From contig JABVXV010000013.1 of assembly GCA_013365325.1 (NCBI GenBank), positions 183,413 through 247,412 of the forward strand: DNA of 64,000 bases, written 5' to 3'. The position numbers and the translations under genes are program-made. This DNA is from Dipetalonema caudispina (Eukaryota > Nematoda > Chromadorea > Rhabditida > Onchocercidae). The notes beneath the pieces were generated by a model, which was given only the letters and a program-made list of their open reading frames with translations, ran no database searches and had not been told where the DNA came from. Below are positions 10,480-24,300 of the stretch, in pieces; position 1 is the first letter of the stretch; each line of letters begins with the position of its first letter.

Positions 10480-13400
10480 TCACAGATTTCTTTGTACGGA
10501 TAAGTTTTGGCGTTGAATTAATACTCTAATAAGATCCTAAAACAAAATAAAAAAATGAATTCAATATTTTCAAATAGAATTCTTTTCAGTTGGAGAAAAA
10601 CTGAAATATGCTAATATTTTTAGACTCAGTTTTTCTATATGAAGTTTGTATTTTTGCTTAATTTCAAACATAATTAAAATCCATCTTATTTATGGAAGAT
10701 TTAAATCTTTGTAAGATATATTCAAAATCAGATATTCTTTCAATAATCTGCATATTTTAGTCATTCATTCCTGATTTTAATTATCACTACTGTTTGGAAA
10801 TACGAAAAGAGAAGATACTATTCATCCTGGAATTTTCTCGTCTATATGCATATACAATGTATCATAGATGTACTCAGGTGATGATATTTTAATAAATTAC
10901 CTGAATCGTGGGTGCAGTAATGATAAAACCATCATTTTCAGCACAGTGCAAGCTAAGAGATCGTAATGCTGGCATTCGTAATAATAATTTAGCAAAGCGT
11001 TGAGTTTGCGCAGGATGATGTTGTCGACAATAATCTTCCAAGCATACCATTACTTTATCTCGTAATGATTCTACCACTGAGACATTCCGCAATCCGCTAA
11101 CACCTATCAATCAAATATTCAATTTTATCAACTATCAACAATATATTTTTAATTGTTTTTTTTTTTAAAAAACATATTATAAATTTTGATATTTACTATT
11201 AAAGGTATTTCTCTCATTCAAATTTTGTTAAAATTCAAAATTCACACAAAGACTTGGCTATTTTATTACTTTGATAATATTGCTACTTTTTTTTTTTTCC
11301 CAAACAATTTACTTGGATTATAAAGAATAGCGCATCGTAAGGCAGCAATTTCCATTCGATCCACATCCAAATCTTTCATTCGAACGGTGAGCTCATTGAT
11401 AATTCGATCAAAAATGATCCGGCAACCCAAAATTTCCGCATCATTCCTTTCCATTACACGTTCCGGCCATAATAACAATTTATTTACTGTGGAACGATAA
11501 GCTATATCCGCAAGAATCAATTCATGCCATCCTAAAAAGCTCATTAAATTCATGTTCAAATTTCAAATTGGCAACAGTCTCGTACGTGTAATGTTGTCAA
11601 ACATTCCGCTAATAATTGAACAATTACTGATCAGGTAGATCAACTAAAAATTTATTTGTTACACCTCTTCCAAATTATTTATGTAATGCAGAAGGTTAAA
11701 TTTTAATTAGATATTTATTTCATATCATAAAATAAAAGCACTTACAAACATCTATATGCTAAGTGGTCATTCTCAGGGGAATTATTTCCTTGCATATCCC
11801 ATATAAAATGACCAATATTTAATCTCTAATTTGCTCAAGAATGAAAAGAATGAACAAACTATTCATATATGATTGACCTGTACAGATATGTATCATAAAT
11901 ATCTTCCGGAAATTCCACACAATTTATTCTAAATCATATGAAGAAAAAAAAAAAAAAAAAATAGGTAGGAAAATAAACAAACCAAATCTTATCAATCGAG
12001 CTTGATCTTCTACTAAAATTTCATTAAATGATGGTAACATAAGAGCCCATTCAACCATTCGTATCATTTGCCATTCCAATGATTCACAACTACTAATATC
12101 ATTTGATTCTATCTATAAATAAATTAATTTTCTGCTAATAATATCAAAAATCAAAAAAAAAAAGAAAGAAAAAAGAAAAAAATTTCCACTTATTTGATAA
12201 ATTAGTAATGAAATTCAATTAAATAGCCGAACCAAACTTTTTTCTCATTTATGATTTTTTTTTTTTTTTTTTTTTTTTGAAATTGCTTGAAAAGAAGAAA
12301 GGAAGAATAAAAAGATTGAGAATTCAAATTGCAGTCAATTTTATATAATATGTAAATTGCTTTGAAATAAAATTTAAAAGATTCAATGTTTTGAGGTACT
12401 AATTAACAGTCCATTTATTGCTTGTTCAATATCATCGGCAAATATTACTATTAAGAAATTTCAATATAGTCAGTTTGTTAGAGTATATGACCTAAGCAAG
12501 GTCAAATCTATTGCTTACATTAATGTTTTAAAAAATGATCATAATGATTTAATTTTTTTTTTACAAATGTATTCTGATATTGAATATTCTAAACATTCCA
12601 ACAATATTAAAATCATAAAACATTTGATAAAAGGACAGAGTGGGAAAAAAAAAAAAAGAAACAAACGAACAAATTGCACTTTGATAGCCTTGATAAGCAA
12701 TAATTAATTTGTATTGTTATGTCACTTGAAAAAAAATTGACAAAAAATTAAATTAGGTAGTCGAAAAAAAAAATTTTTCTCTCTTTTTTTTTTCCCTAAA
12801 TTTAAATGATTTTCTTGGACAAAATTTAGATCAATTGAAAGGAATGGAAAAAAAAAAAAAAGATGAAAAAAAGGAACAAAAGTCAAGAGGTCAGTCAACT
12901 TGCGCAATACATTTAAGAAGGATTGGACGCTTTTAGACATTAATGGATGGATCATCCATTTATTTTAGCAATAGATATGTAAGTGCTATTCATTTTTGCA
13001 ATTTAAATTGAGGTATAATTGAGCAATTAATTGGCATTAAATTACTATATGTAGGATGAAAAGTAATAATTAGGAATTGCTGAGGAAATTTTTACAATTT
13101 GTTTTCTCATTTAAGTATTACTTAAAAAATTAAAAAACAAAAAAAATAATAAAATAAAGAAAGAAAGAAAGAAGAATGATGAAAATACCTTAATATTACT
13201 AAAAAGTACTTCTGAAGCTTCCTCAGCTGCGGCAATCCTTTCAAGTTGAATCTCAAGACCGCCATAAGTACTCGTACTTTCTGCTTCCATTTGATTTGTT
13301 GTGATATGCCGTTGTCCACCACTGGTCAGTACTTTAGTTAGATCCGATCTCGAACTTTGCCTTTCTTCTTGTACCGCTATAAACAGAAATTTATGAAAAT

Positions 13401-14011
13401 TCTAAAATAATAATTCAAAAACTCTACATTATTTCAAAGTTTTGAATAGTTTCGATTTAAATTTAAATCAATCGGAGGTATATTGCTCATTTAAATTAAT
13501 TTATGAATTAGATTAAAATTTGAGGAAATGTTACGCAAAAAATAGAAATACCTATAATCAACAATACTAATTAGCAATATTGATTTTTACACCATTATTT
13601 AAATCTATTCAAAAGTAGAGAGTTATTCGTTTAAGTATCAAATCTTCTTCAAGCTAACTAATTGCTAATTATAGGGAAATTGAATAGCCTAAAATAAACT
13701 TAAAATTGCGTTTTCATTAATCAATTTGATAATTTCAACAAGCTATATTTCAAGGAAATGATAAAAATAATTGAATTGAATTGAACAATATCAATGCATG
13801 TGCAAGCTAATTTTTAAATTTCAAAATAATTCAATTCCACATTTCATCAATAATGGTAAAATAGCACCAAGATGGAGAGCTATAGAGATATCTGATCACT
13901 TCTGTAAATCTTCCAAACTTTTTTCGTTCATGAAATTAACGAAATGACTAATAGAAATATTTTTTTTTTCACTCTCCCATTCATAAACATTCATTGAATT
14001 TTAATTCCTAC

Positions 14012-14042
<31 letters not shown>

Positions 14043-17000
14043 AAGTGGAAAGATTGATTAGAAAAGTATGTTTTAGAAAATGACCTTCTCTTTTCATTCC
14101 CATACTTTGACATTTGCGGTAACGACAGTATTGACATCGATTCCTCTGTCGCTTATCGATGATACAGTTACGATTTTCTCGGCATAAATAGATAAGATCC
14201 TTGCGCACTGTTCGCTTGAAAAATCCTTTACAACCTTCACAACTGTAATTTACAAAAGAAATTTTGAGATTTTTGACAAAAGATAATTTGAAAAAAAGAA
14301 CCGATAAAGGAAAAATTTATGCAACGAAAATTTGTTAAATTTTAATGAAATTCCAAAAATATTATTTATACAAAAGTTTAATTTCATCTATTAAGATTTT
14401 AATCAACTATCATATCATTTCATTTTTATGTTGCACTTATTAGCTAAAAATTTGCTAGATAACATATTAGAAAATAAACCAAACTGCTATAATATTAGAA
14501 TAAATCTAATTAATGCAACTTCGGAATTCATTAAAATTTAAAAAGGTCATTTTGCATTATATTGGTGTCAGTGCATGTGAAAAAATTTTGTAAACCAAGA
14601 TAAGAAGTACGTGTGAATTTACATAAATCAAATTGAAATTCTGATTTTAATTACTTGTAGTGGTTTTAATAAAAAGTAACACTGATGAAATTTCAAATAA
14701 AGGGAGAGAAGTACTTTAATTTTTAAACTTTGGTAATACTTTTTGTAAAAATTGACGATAGATGGAATACACCAACCTATACACCCCATAGTGTTTCCCG
14801 GACGCTCGATCACCGCATATTGCGCAAATGTGCTTTGTGATGATGGTTCCTAGATTGATGGATGTTGAAGATTTTTGTACAGCATACAGTGACATATTTG
14901 GAGTTGTGCTACAAAATATTTGAAGTAAAATTTTATGGGAACTAAAAACGCTTCATGACAACTTTTATTTTAACCATTGCAATATAACTCGCATTTTTTA
15001 TTTTTGTTATAATCCAAGAAATTTTCGATTAATTTAATTTTTAGATGGTAAAATTCATGTTGTTTAGTAAAATAGAAGTGTTAGAAGAATTTGTATTAAC
15101 ATTAATATCAGTAATTAAATTTAAATATTTGAGTAGTTGAAATTAATTAGGGCAAGAAATATCATAGTACAAAAATTAGCTGAAAATTTTGAAGAAAGAG
15201 AAAATTAGTCATAGATCGAACTAATATTTGCGAATTATTTAAGTTATTATTATTACCTGCTAACTTCATCATTTGAAACTGTAAACTCTTGTGAGCGATC
15301 AGTGGTTGGTCGTAAAAGTTGGGCATTTGTTGGTAGCATTTGTTCTGAAGAAGAAGTCATCGAAAAATCGCAAAGTTTAACATTTTTAAAAATGAAATTT
15401 AAAAATAAACGAATTAATAAATTAAGAGAACAATAAGAAATGCTAATAAATAATCGATATATTGGTAAAAAAAAAAAAATATCATAGATAAATATTAAAA
15501 ATGAGAAATAAATAAATCTTGGATCACTAAAGAAATGATAATAAATAAATGACAGTTATTAACAAAAACTATGATATGATTAGTAAGTTACTAGAAAAAA
15601 TTGTACTAAATGATGCAAAAAAAAAAAAAAAAAAAAATAAGAAAGAATATAATAAATGAGTAAATTTGATCAGTAAGAAATGATAACAAATGATGGAAAG
15701 TTAACGATTTAACGATAAGAAGTTGATGAGGAATGTTTCACAAATTCTTTATTTGACATACATTTTACCAATAATCTAAGGGAGAAATCAAAATTGTTTC
15801 ACGTGGTAGAAATTGTTGTGATGTTGGCAAATGATGTAAATGATAATGTTGCATAGTAGGAAATGTGACAAAACTTTTCTACTACATATGATCGTTAATT
15901 ATATCAACTAAAAGTAATTACAATATTGTGAAGAGGATAAAGGTCAATATTTTGGAGTTCAGGTATGGTTGATAAATTTTAATAATTGTAAATTACCTGT
16001 TATAACGAATAGAATAACAAAAAAGCAAAAAAAAAAAAAAAAAAAAAGGTCCAAAAATTAGCAAAGAGAGATATAAAATATAGGAAAAATAAGAAATGAG
16101 AAATAATGCATTAATCAAAATTTATTTACTGTTTTGTTTTTTTTTTTCAATTTTTGATCAAAAAATTAAGCCAAAAAATTGGTGGGAATATCAAATGCAG
16201 GAAAATGTCTAATATACCATTTCATTCTCAAAATGAAAAATTTTGCCCTTCATGCTATTTTATTTAAATTGAATAAAATTGAAAATTTTATGCTTGCGAA
16301 GATGATATGGAAAGCTAAATAGAATAATGCCGATAAAGAGAATAGGGAGGAATTATGGCAGAAAAATACGGAAATATTCAAATCTATTTTAGGAGAGATA
16401 TTTTGCTTCAAGAAAAATAATGGATCAAGATCAGTATTTGCATCTTTTTTCATTCATAGAATGAAAAATTATTTTAGCTTTCGAAAAAAAAAAAAGAAAA
16501 AAAAAGTTAGCACTGAATTGTTGATGATTGATAAGATATAGAAATTTCGTACAAAAGGAAGGAAGTCGTACGTCACGCTGCTGAATTTTCAACACCCTAT
16601 CGTTCTCTTGCGTACATTAGAAATTGTGGAGGTCAATGATTCAAATTAAACATTTGAGCAAAATTCAATTTAAATTGAAAATCTAGTTTCAAAATTTTAT
16701 AAAATTTATCTGTTGACTATAAAAATTTTTTATTGTTAGTGCATTTTGTAACATGTAAATTTCTAAATTGTACTTTGACAAAGTATCATCTCGCTAAAAC
16801 ATTCATTTTTCAGTGAGAATATGATAATTCTGCTTTGCCAAAGTACACTTGGGAATATGCGGGTCAAGATCGAGTATTTTTTTATCAGAGAATCTTTTAG
16901 AAAACACAATGAAGGAATGTTTGTTATTTTCAAATTTAACAAAAAATTTTTCATTTTTTAGTTATTACCTAAAAAAAAAATTATTCTATTCCTTACGGAA

Positions 17001-17795
17001 TCATTCAAGAAAGGCAATTATTATTGATTTTAAAATTTTTCATTAGATTAGTGATGATGTAACTAGCGAATGAATCGATGATAATCTGTATAGCTTTATT
17101 GAGAAAAGTTTTTCTGATAACTTTTCGTAAATCTGCTGCATCTAAATGATCGAATAATTTATTCTGCGATTAATTTGAGATTTAAAAAAAAAAAAAAGGA
17201 TTTCCTCCCGTTAAGTTTATGGAAATTTCATCTTCTGCTTTTATCTAAAATTACATTTATCTCATATGTAAGGTGATATAAATAAAAGAAAAGAGAAATT
17301 TCAAAAAACTTTTCGTTCACAGAAAAATATTATGACAAAAAAATTTAGGTCAATAATGGAAAGATGATTTCTCTATGAAAATATTAAAATAATTAATTAT
17401 TGTACTATCAATTTTCTGTAATTTCATTATTTTAGTTGTTAAATATTGATAATAATTTGAAGTATTTTAAATATTGCTATAAATAATTTATTGATTAAAT
17501 ATTTAGTGTTAATAGATAATTTAAATATCTATTAACGAGGTAAAAATTAGTAATAAAAATGGTTTAATAGCAAACCTTGCTGAAACCATGTGGTACTGGT
17601 TGGATTCGAGAAATGGAAGTAATTATTTAACACCTGATTGAATTGTTCCTCCGGTTGTTCCAGATCACCAACACCAATTCGATTTGTCGTTTCACGTTTT
17701 CTCTTATTTCGTGTTCCATTTTGAGTTAAATCAATTGATGTTGGGGTTGTTATCATCAGGTTCGAATCGAACCAATCTGATGGACATAGGTCCAT
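10480..17795 (-). CDS. rxr: retinoid X receptor / ultraspiracle-type nuclear receptor
   Basis: Nine exons in transcript order: 17795-17576, 15344-15257, 14908-14777, 14242-14085, 13376-13189, 12112-11983, 11531-11313, 11103-10901, 10536-10480. All phases agree, giving 464 residues. The DNA-binding domain (about 131-196) carries [20 protein letters not shown], the P-box CEGCKG, and the RXR-typical [17 protein letters not shown] and MGMKRE. The ligand-binding domain (about 270-446) shows [24 protein letters not shown] and [20 protein letters not shown] proteins are obligate partners of receptors such as EcR. The short last exon, after a TTTTGTTTTAG acceptor, encodes [18 protein letters not shown], a poor match to the usual AF-2 helix. 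Without that splice the protein ends after VIY. The start ATG lies 48 nt after an acceptor at 17843, a likely leader site. Confidence 0.92.
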
Positions 17796-18133
17796 TTGCC
17801 CAATAAAATAGACAAATTTACCCCAAATAAATCTGGTATTACCCTAGAAAAAAAAAAAAAAACGATATAACGAAATCATAATGCTTCTTTATTCAAATAA
17901 TTTATTATTAGCAAATTAACAAATGTTAAATGATTTTATTAAAATTACAGTAAAAAAAATAAATTAATTTAAAAAAGTCGAATGATTCATTGATAAATTA
18001 AACATAAATATGCATAAGGACGACAATTATCATTGAATAAACTTTATGGCTTCACGTCAAAAAAAAAAAAAAAAAACGTCAAAAAAGGATAAATGAAAGG
18101 TATTGAAAGAGATTGGATGAGGAAAAAGGAGAG

Positions 18134-18164
<31 letters not shown>
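18134..18164. repeat. GA dinucleotide microsatellite
   Basis: A run of GA repeats about 340 bp upstream of the RXR start codon. Confidence 0.9.
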
Positions 18165-19025
18165 AAATTAACGCAGTACAAAATATCATCATTCACCTGA
18201 AATACAAATCAATTTTAACAACTATTACATTCAGCGCAAATTTTTTCTTTTCCCTTCCTTCTCTAATTTTCATTATTAATATTTCTAAGATAGACTAAAA
18301 ATTATATCAAATTTACAAATCAATTATATATTCATTCGAATAAATAAGTTAAGAATTCCCGATTAAATGATAATTTTATCACATTCATTTAAGCTTTAAC
18401 AATGATTATTAGTTTATAAATATTCAAATTCCAATGATATTTATGATATTTATTTGGATTTCATACTTACTCTATTTTAGAACATCAACATAAATGATAA
18501 TGTCTTTTCAATGATAAGATTGGAATAAATTAACAAAATTCAAAAAGAAAAAAAAAGGTAAACAAATCAATTGAGAGTGGGAAATTCTGTTTACTTAAGA
18601 TCATTATATTCAACATTAGAATAATAAGGCATATATTTGTTTATTATAAATTGATTATTTAATATCTTATCAATTGTCTAATTATCTATTGAATTTATAT
18701 ACATACTTATTGATAAGTAAGCAATAGCATATATTATTTTGATGCAATTAATTATTAATATTAAATGAAATTTGATAAAAAGTGGACAGTTAGTAAAAAG
18801 AATGTAAAATAATCTTAAATTTCCCAAAGTAGACGTTATTTAAAGGCAAAGCCGAAAAGACGGAATGTGTTAAGAGGATGGGAGGGGGAGTAAAAAGGGA
18901 GAAATGAAATGCGCTAAGGTCAAGCGGAATGGGGACCTACCAGGTGACAACGACTGGTACGAAACAGCCAAAATGACGGGACAGTCTGCACCAACACTAC
19001 TTCAATGAACCACTGGTAATGAATG

Positions 19026-19060
19026 TGTGTGTGTGTGTGTCTGTATCTGTATCTGTGTAT
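19026..19060. repeat. GT-rich microsatellite
   Basis: (TG)n followed by TGTATC repeats, in the RXR upstream region. Confidence 0.85.
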
Positions 19061-19176
19061 GGAGGTGCACTCTTGTTCAACTATTTCTCGACAATATCCT
19101 ACAACTACCAACACTGTCATTAATGCATATCAGCAAATCTAAGGGTCATCAATGTCCTTGTCATTATTGTTGTCAT

Positions 19177-19220
19177 TGTTTACATCTAAACATTTTTCAT
19201 GGGTTTGTTTACGTAAACAA
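19177..19220. promoter_or_regulatory. forkhead/FOXO-like sites including a 16-bp palindrome
   Basis: TGTTTAC at 19177-19183 is followed by the perfect palindrome TTGTTTACGTAAACAA at 19205-19220, which contains TGTTTAC and its complement GTAAACA. This is the core recognised by DAF-16/FOXO-type forkhead factors. It lies about 1.4 kb upstream of the RXR start codon. Function is inferred from the motif only. Confidence 0.4.
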
Positions 19221-21352
19221 TATTTGGGAGCAGATATGTTAAGATTTACAGAAAAAAAAAAAAAAAAAGAAAATGCGAAAAACAAGGTCATCATGATCAC
19301 TATACTGTACCATCATTTAATTACGTTGAAAATCATTGATTCACTATTTGCTCATTTAGAAATTATTCCTTTAAAAATTTTAATGATTATTTTATAGTAA
19401 TCACTACAAAGTTAATCTAATTAATCAAATTATATTCATTGATTTTTCTTATCTTAGAGATGAGCTAATGAGAGTAATTATATGCGAGGCAAATATTGGC
19501 CATTTTAATAAATGAATAATATTTTTTGATTTCCTTCAAAATGAAATAAACATTTATTATACTTAAATAAAATTTGATCAATTTGATTAAAGAATCATCC
19601 TTTTTGCATTGAAGGATACATTCAAATATAGACAAATCCATCTTAAGCATATAAAATAAGTGCTAACAAATATATACATGTTAATAGTAATATGTTAACA
19701 AATTCAATCCTTAAATTTTTGAATTTAGTTTTTTTTTTTCTGTGAATCTTATTGTCATTTCATAGTATTGTAGTAAAATGGAATAGTAATTTGATTCATT
19801 AAAAAATTAAATTCATTATCATCCGCAATTGCTCATCACAAAATAAGCAAAATTATCAGTTGTCTATAATTTCTTGGTCTAATCGAGTCTAATATATTCA
19901 CTCATTTTCAACATATCCTGCAATTTTCACCATTTCTCGTGATATATAGAAATAGAAAGGAAGGGAAAAAAAACAATCGTATTTATTCTTTTCAAAATGG
20001 ATTTGCTTCTGATACATGTGGCTCAAATAAGCTTGAATCTTTCCCCACTGTAATCGCTTTTCTCGAAAAAAAAAAAAAGAAATTAGCATCGAGAATCGAT
20101 GGTACATTTGAAATACGTAATATTTAATATAATATTTCGAAGTAAATATAATTATTGAATTCACTAATTTCGAGAGATTTAAGACATATTCCACTATCAA
20201 GTATTACTAGGAAAAACGGCTAGGATCAGTTATTTATTTTAATTTTGTATAAATTCATTGATATTATTTCTGACCACTGTTATTTGCAAGCATTGATATA
20301 TTTCAGATGTTCAAAATCATTTTCAAAAATAATTCATCATTTATACCGATATGTATACAATCACATATTCATCACTGATAACGAAGCATTTTGAAATGAG
20401 AGAAAAATAACAACCTAATAAACAGCTTTCATCAGATTTTCGTTTATTTTGTCAATAGTACTTCTGAAAGCGACTATATAGAGAACAATAGAGTAAATTC
20501 AGTAGTTTTGAATTAATTGTTGTCAGACCGGATCCATCATCTTCATCAAAAAATGATATAAAAGAACGAAGTGAATTTCAAGGAAGAACATCGATATCCC
20601 AAATGTTTTCAAAATTTCTCACATCGTAATGAATGGTCTTAGGAGCTATCCATTAAGAGTTATAGGACAAGGTCTACAACCATCACTTCAGATCAGTAAA
20701 ATAAATAAACACAGCAGCAAAAAATAAGCAAAAAAAAAGAAATCTTGAAAAAATTCCAGTCAGAGATAAGTCCAATATAGCAGTGAAAAAAAACTGATGA
20801 ACAAACTTATTGAATTTACCTTTCCTCATTTCAACTTAAACTTCCTTACCACTCCTATTTCTTTATCACCGCAAGCTACTATCACCCATAATTAAACTAA
20901 GTATGCTATCACTTTAAATTATCCATAATACATAGAAGTAAAAGTATTGAACTTTTTAACACCTAAATATTTCATGAAAATAAGAGTGGCCTTAGAATGA
21001 TCAAAAATTGTTAAAATTGGGCAAATTTTGCCAGACAATCTAATCTAGAACTAACAGACAACACATATCAATTATTGATAATTGAAACAGACGAACCGGT
21101 TGGATTATAAGACCGAAATAATTACACAAAATCTAGAAAGAGATAAATTTACATAGCACAATTGTGAATTGTCAGTAAGAACTACAAGAATTTGAGAAAA
21201 GGATGGAAACGAAATTCACCACTCGATAATGTTTCCGTATTTTTTAGAATTTAAAAGTTCAAGAAAAAAATCGAAACATCAGCTAAAACTGAACATATAT
21301 CAAAAACTCAGAATCATCTTATCTTTTCAACACGTGAAAAATTCTACATACA

Positions 21353-24300
21353 TCAAGCAAACGGATCGTCTTCATCATACGACACCTGTGTCCTTATTTC
21401 TGGTTTACGTTGCATTGCAGTTATTTCTTCTTTTTCTGTTGCTATTGATGCCATCTCTTTAGACGTTTTCTTGGCTGGAAAAATAATTTTTGGGATAATC
21501 AGTCAATAAAAATACTCCTATCATCAATCCTATACTTATGATAAAGGGTGAGGTTGAATTACAGATCATATCATAAATATGCAAGTTACAGTAAATAATA
21601 CACAAGTCCCATAATCATCAATCATTCTTGCCAGACATTAGAATGAATATTCATATCAACTATTTAGAATATACCTGCTGGTTAACTTCATCACCCTATT
21701 AAAGGAGAGTTCCTCCTTCATCGTAAAGGGTTAAAACAGATAAAACCTTTAAAATTTAATGAAAATACAAGCCATGAAATCCAGTATGAACTTCCAAGGG
21801 TCAACGTTTGCTTTTTCTTTTTTTTTGATTTAAACGGATCATTTGAGTGGTCCTTGTTAGCATAAAGAAAGATGTGCAATGTGCAGTGACATCGTGGACG
21901 AAAACAGAAAGACTAGTGGTCAAGACAAAGCAGTACAAAGATCCTTTGACCTTGCGTACGAATATTGCCTTTTTTCAACTTTACAAGGTAAGATATCCTG
22001 CTGAGTAGAAAGTTTTTGTGTGGTAAAATGGACAAGGAAATTTCCTCTGTCTGGACTTCAAGCAATTATTTGACCAATAGTCCTTGATGAATAAGCTGAC
22101 CATTTGTAAGGACATCATGATTTTACAAAGAAAAAGACTGAAATGGGCCATTTAACTGATTGTCGTATGCACAAATAAAGATATGCATTGTGCGGTGATA
22201 CCTTGGACACAAACAAAAAGTAGCTAGTGGTCAGGACAAAGTAACATAAAGGGAAGCAGAATAAAGAGATTCATCAATCTTTTGATAACGGATGATTTAA
22301 TTTAAGTACGAATTCACAGGTTTAAAAAGACAAAAATGTGAACTTTCAAATAACATACTTAATAACGATACTTCTAATGATTAAAATATTATAAAATTTA
22401 ATAATAAAAATAAAAAGACTTACTGGCTTCACTCCATGCCACCTGAACATCAGACATCGGTGGAGGAGGTGGCGGAGAACTAGGCATCTTATCATCAGAT
22501 GATGCAGGCCATGAATCTGGTGATGGCTTGCTATCAACATCAGGCCATCCATCACAACAAGATGATTTGCCTTCTTCATCATCAGGCCATACAATCTTGT
22601 CATCTAAATCGCGAGGCTGCCGTCGAAATCCTCCTCCTCGATCTCCTTCTCTTCTTCCACTTTTATAATCTCCTCGTGTGCTTCCTCGTAATGGTTGCTC
22701 ACCATCTGATTTTTCAACAGAAAAAGGCCACGATTCGTCACCTCTACTGCTTGAGTGATGACTGGATGTAGGCCAGAAGTCACTCTTACCATAACCCTTT
22801 TCCTGTAATTCACTTTCTCGATTGTCACTATCACTTTTACTATGTGCATCACCAGATGTCCAGAAGTCATCCTTGGCTCCAATATCAGCTCTTGTTGGCC
22901 ACGGGCTCCTATGGCTAATATCCAAATTACCAGTTGAGCAATAATCAACACCTTTCAACTCATTGCTCCGCTTTCTCGACTGCCACAACAAACTCCCACG
23001 ACTTCTATTACTTCGTCGAGGCATTCCACCGCCTCGTCGATCACCTCGAAAACTACGATATTTATCATTACCGAAACCACCTCGTCTTTCACCACCCATA
23101 TGTTCCAAACCGCTATGCCTTTTTCCGAAATTCTCCCCATCCACTGTTCCCCGAGAGCAAGTATTGGAACTATCACTTCTTCCATCATTACTGAATGGTT
23201 TATACGTGTCAAAATCATCGTCTTTCTTATCAACATCCCTTTCGCTCGCAGATATTGTTGATTTGTAAGTATCAAAACCATCCCCCTCTTTATTATCTCT
23301 TTCAACGCTTGACCGATCACTCGTTTTTCCAGGTGACCGTTTTCCCGCTGGCCAGAAGTCATCTTTATCATGCGGCGCTTCCGCTGTTGGTCGTTCATCA
23401 CTTGATACCTTGCTCGCACCAGACCAGAAATCATCATTATTTTCAGCAGACACTGCCGGCAATAAAAAATTTCCACTTTCACACGTGCGTCCTCGACCAC
23501 GTCCTCTTTTTTCACCACGAAAATGAGCATGTTCGTTACCACGAAAGCGGTTGCTTCTTTCGCTCCGAAAACGATTGGAACGATCACCGCTACTCCTGTC
23601 ATCATCATCGTTACTCCTGTCGAATGATTTACTACTCCGAAAACGTCCAGAATCACCACACTGATTTTGACGGCGTGCAAATGAAACACGCAATGTGATT
23701 CCATTAACCATATTTCCATCCATCTGAAAAGAAACTGTAAAAATCTCAAGTTTCTTTTGAAAATTAAGTTTTTGAAATCTAGTATAAAAAAAATATCCAA
23801 AAAAAGTAAATACCAATTAAAACAGTTCAACCAACACAACAACAGCTGATCGCAAAATCCAAATTTGATATTTCAAATATGGAAATATTGTTTTTCAACT
23901 ATTCCTATCCAAGTATGGCAGTCAATGCATCTCATGTTATAAATTACTGCATAACTTACTTCCTTTATTGCAACCTCCGCTTCCTCCGTTGTGGCATATG
24001 TAATGAATGCACTCCTGAAGATTTACAAAATTTGAAGGCGAAAGAAAAGATTATCTCACACTATCTCTGTACAAATATTTGGAATGATAAACTATCATCG
24101 TTTACTATTTTAAAAGATGATAATATGTTACAGACGTACTTTTGACGCTCCTCCACAAAAACTCTATTGATAACACCATATTTACTGAACACATTCCGCA
24201 AAGAATCTGCTATCAAATCGTATCCACGAATGTATAAACAAGGACCCTAAAACAGGGGAAATACTGCAACTAATCAAATCAAAATATTTTCTTTCTTCGG

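Larger units (their letters stand above)
18917..19290. promoter_or_regulatory. cluster of nuclear-receptor half-sites upstream of RXR
   Basis: AGGTCA occurs at 18917-18922 and 19285-19290, and GGGTCA at 19143-19148. Around 18934-18947, GGACCT and AGGTGA face apart across ACC. These match the known AGGTCA-type half-sites of RXR heterodimers. They are short, so chance is not excluded. A role in autoregulation is inference. Confidence 0.3.
17844..21352. other. upstream region of RXR and 3' flank of NELF-E
   Basis: No coding gene is supported. The stretch at about 18840-19260 is less AT-rich than its surroundings and contains forkhead-like and nuclear-receptor-like sites plus GA and GT microsatellites, so it may be the RXR promoter. 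The part at 19400-21350 is plain AT-rich sequence. Confidence 0.5.

Noticed and set aside
18113..18298. 61-residue open frame with an ER repeat
   Set aside because: It is a translation of the GA microsatellite.
22604..23842. Long open frames in other frames and on the plus strand over the NELF-E large exon
   Set aside because: They are shadows of the large exon 22424-23723, which continues the RRM frame and reaches the conserved C-terminal exon.
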